Origin: Belliella buryatensis
GTDB taxonomy: Bacteria > Bacteroidota > Bacteroidia > Cytophagales > Cyclobacteriaceae
DNA: 64,000 nucleotides
Direction: 5' to 3'
Assembly: GCF_900188245.1 (NCBI RefSeq)
Contig: NZ_FZOK01000008.1
Location: 144,178 to 208,177, forward strand
Shown here: positions 62,617-64,000 of the stretch, piece after piece
Position numbering within the stretch: the stretch's first letter is position 1
Layout: the number at the start of each line of letters is the position of its first letter
The notes under the pieces: generated by a model
What the model saw: the letters and a program-made list of their open reading frames with translations, nothing else
Databases searched by the model: none
Told to the model about the DNA's origin: nothing
Position numbers and translations under genes: made by a program

Positions 62617-62776
62617 AAAACTAAAATCAATATACTTTTTAATGCATATAAAGTACATTTTTTAGTAAATAAATAGCACAAAAAGTTTCTCACTTCGGAA
62701 TATCTACATATCTTCGTACGCCTTAGTAATTATTGAAAAACAATCACCCTAGTTTCAATAGTTATACCATCACCGT

Positions 62777-64000
62777 ATGATTAAAATTTTCAGCAAATTA
62801 AGCCTTGGTTTATCCCTAACCGTGGTTATGTTGTGTGTTTTTTTTGTGAACAATAGCATTGGACAGAGTTGTCCAACTTGTACACCTGATAGAAACATAA
62901 ACTTAACTAATGGTGGAACTTTATCAGCTCCATCAAATGTAACTTACAGCACTCCAAATAATCAAATATTCAAATTTACGGGCACAGGATTTTACAGCTG
63001 GACAACAAACAATACAGTAACATTAAGAGGAATAGTTTTAGAATCTGGGGTTTACATGACTTTAGGAAGCAGAAACCAAGGAAATACAGAAGCCTTTAGC
63101 ATTGTTGGTGTAAGCGCAACTAATAGAGGCTGTATTATTGTCAAAAGTGGAGCAACTTTAGATTTAGCATGGATCTCAACATTAAAATATGTTGATGTAT
63201 GTGTCGAAGATGGAGGTAAAATTATTTTTGACTCTGATGATGACAGAGATAACAATGCTCGAAATACCTATACCTTTGATGGTGTCACAATCAATCTTCA
63301 AGGACCTGATGCTAAGTTAGAATTTGGAGATGCAAATATCAATATTGTGAGTGGTTTAGATATTGTAGGGTGGACAGGTGACTTGGTATGTCCTTCAGGT
63401 AATTCACCAAACCCCTCTTCAACTGGACAATCAGGTAATATTTCTTGGAACTCAGATACAGTAAATATCTGTGCAATTCTAAATTTTGGAGTACTTCCTG
63501 TAGAATACCTCTCATTCACCGTCAACCACATAGCAAGTGTCCGTAGCAACGAGATCAAATGGGTAACTGCTTCAGAGAAAAACAATTCACATTTCGTTTT
63601 AGAAAGGTCTGTCAATGATATCAAGTCTTGGACTGCGATCAGAGAAATAGCAGGAGCAATCAATTCTGAAATGCCGCAAGCCTATAGTTACACAGACGAG
63701 AAACTCCCTTTGGCGGGGGGAATGATCTATTACAGACTCAAACAAGTAGATCTAGAAGGCAAATCATACTACGGTGACGTGATCGCTGTAAGAGTAGCTG
63801 GAATCAATTCATCAGCCACGTGGAGAGTCTACCCAAACCCTAGTTCAGGAAATGACATTCATCTAGAATTAACCAATCAAGAAAAATACCAGGGGGAATC
63901 TATTGGGATCAGTCCTAAAAGTTGGGGAATTGGGTTCAATCGATTTTCTTTGTTAAAAAAAAGAATTGGAAGAAAAGGATTACCTCAGTTTGCTTTTGCC
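62777..64000 (+). CDS. T9SS cargo protein, partial at the window end
   Basis: Open from ATG 62777 to the last base of the window (408 codons visible, no stop). Signal peptide (LSLGLSLTVVMLCVFFVNNSIGQ), then a beta-rich region (IIVKSGATLDLAWISTLKYVDVCVEDGGKIIFDSDDD). The conserved cargo linker follows: LPVEYLSFTVNHIASVRSNEIKWVTASEKNNSHFVLERSVNDIKSWTAIREIAGA...YSYTDEKLPLAGGMIYYRLKQVDLEGKSYYGDVIAVRV. It then starts a type A sorting domain (WRVYPNPSSGNDIHLEL). After EKYQGESIGIS the sequence becomes basic and unlike a sorting domain (WGIGFNRFSLLKKRIGRKG), which may reflect a junction or the window end. Confidence 0.78.
   Translation, partial: MIKIFSKLSLGLSLTVVMLCVFFVNNSIGQSCPTCTPDRNINLTNGGTLSAPSNVTYSTPNNQIFKFTGTGFYSWTTNNTVTLRGIVLESGVYMTLGSRNQGNTEAFSIVGVSATNRGCIIVKSGATLDLAWISTLKYVDVCVEDGGKIIFDSDDDRDNNARNTYTFDGVTINLQGPDAKLEFGDANINIVSGLDIVGWTGDLVCPSGNSPNPSSTGQSGNISWNSDTVNICAILNFGVLPVEYLSFTVNHIASVRSNEIKWVTASEKNNSHFVLERSVNDIKSWTAIREIAGAINSEMPQAYSYTDEKLPLAGGMIYYRLKQVDLEGKSYYGDVIAVRVAGINSSATWRVYPNPSSGNDIHLELTNQEKYQGESIGISPKSWGIGFNRFSLLKKRIGRKGLPQFAFA

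Noticed and set aside
62451..62693. 80-residue minus-strand frame across the second MITE
   Set aside because: Most of it is the reverse complement of the mobile element plus target duplication; no protein signal.

Overview
The window is an AT-rich chromosomal segment of a Bacteroidota bacterium, most likely of order Cytophagales and Cyclobacteriaceae-like. The taxonomic call is inferred from gene content and protein flavour. Supporting signs are type IX secretion (PorZ and two cargo proteins ending in sorting domains), Na+-NQR, an isolated atpD-atpC pair with a short epsilon subunit, promoter elements of the Bacteroidota type (TTTG, about 19-20 bases, then TAnnTTTG), and an almost complete lack of Shine-Dalgarno sequences except for a perfect one in front of rpsU. 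No rRNA, tRNA, CRISPR array, prophage or complete insertion sequence was seen.

Layout. 1-7.7 kb: end of a YbbR-like gene, coaE, a TPR lipoprotein pair, an NlpC/P60 lipoprotein, atpD-atpC, a glycosyltransferase, then rpsU, a XerC/D recombinase and hpf. 7.8-12.9 kb: envelope glycosylation (two GT39-type membrane glycosyltransferases, a polyprenyl-phosphate GT2 and an LPG-synthase-like membrane protein with a terminator-like hairpin inside its first codons). 13-17.4 kb: chrA, a 2-oxoglutarate/Fe(II) oxygenase, a lipoprotein and serS. 17.9-25.3 kb: a secreted protein with a structured leader, an rRNA pseudouridine synthase, a tight four-gene operon (degenerate arginase-like protein, cytochrome b5-like protein, BadF-type sugar kinase, murQ), an isolated nqrF and an accD without its zinc ribbon. 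25.5-31 kb: cstA, a small Cys-rich secreted peptide followed by a 6-bladed propeller lipoprotein, an outer-membrane protein and two small membrane proteins. 31-36 kb: rimP-nusA-infB. 36-41.7 kb: mreBCD-mrdA-rodA. 41.7-48.5 kb: a translationally overlapped MoxR/DUF58/DUF4350/DUF4129/SpoIIM operon with a divergent RDD gene. 48.9-62.5 kb: M14 peptidase, an unknown gene, ferredoxin, tdk, porZ-recO, rho and T9SS cargo.

The most notable non-genic discovery is a 151-bp element present twice (48793-48943 and 62466-62616). The copies differ at two positions, have imperfect terminal inverted repeats, and are each flanked by a perfect 8-bp direct repeat. It is a non-autonomous transposable element (MITE), and in both cases the target duplication includes the stop codon of the neighbouring gene.

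Functional themes are cell-envelope growth (mre/rod, MurQ recycling, glycosyltransferases), core gene expression (rimP-nusA-infB, rho, serS, rpsU, hpf, accD, ATP synthase) and T9SS surface export. Several start codons were moved inward from the longest open frame on the basis of family N-termini, promoter position or lipoprotein signals.
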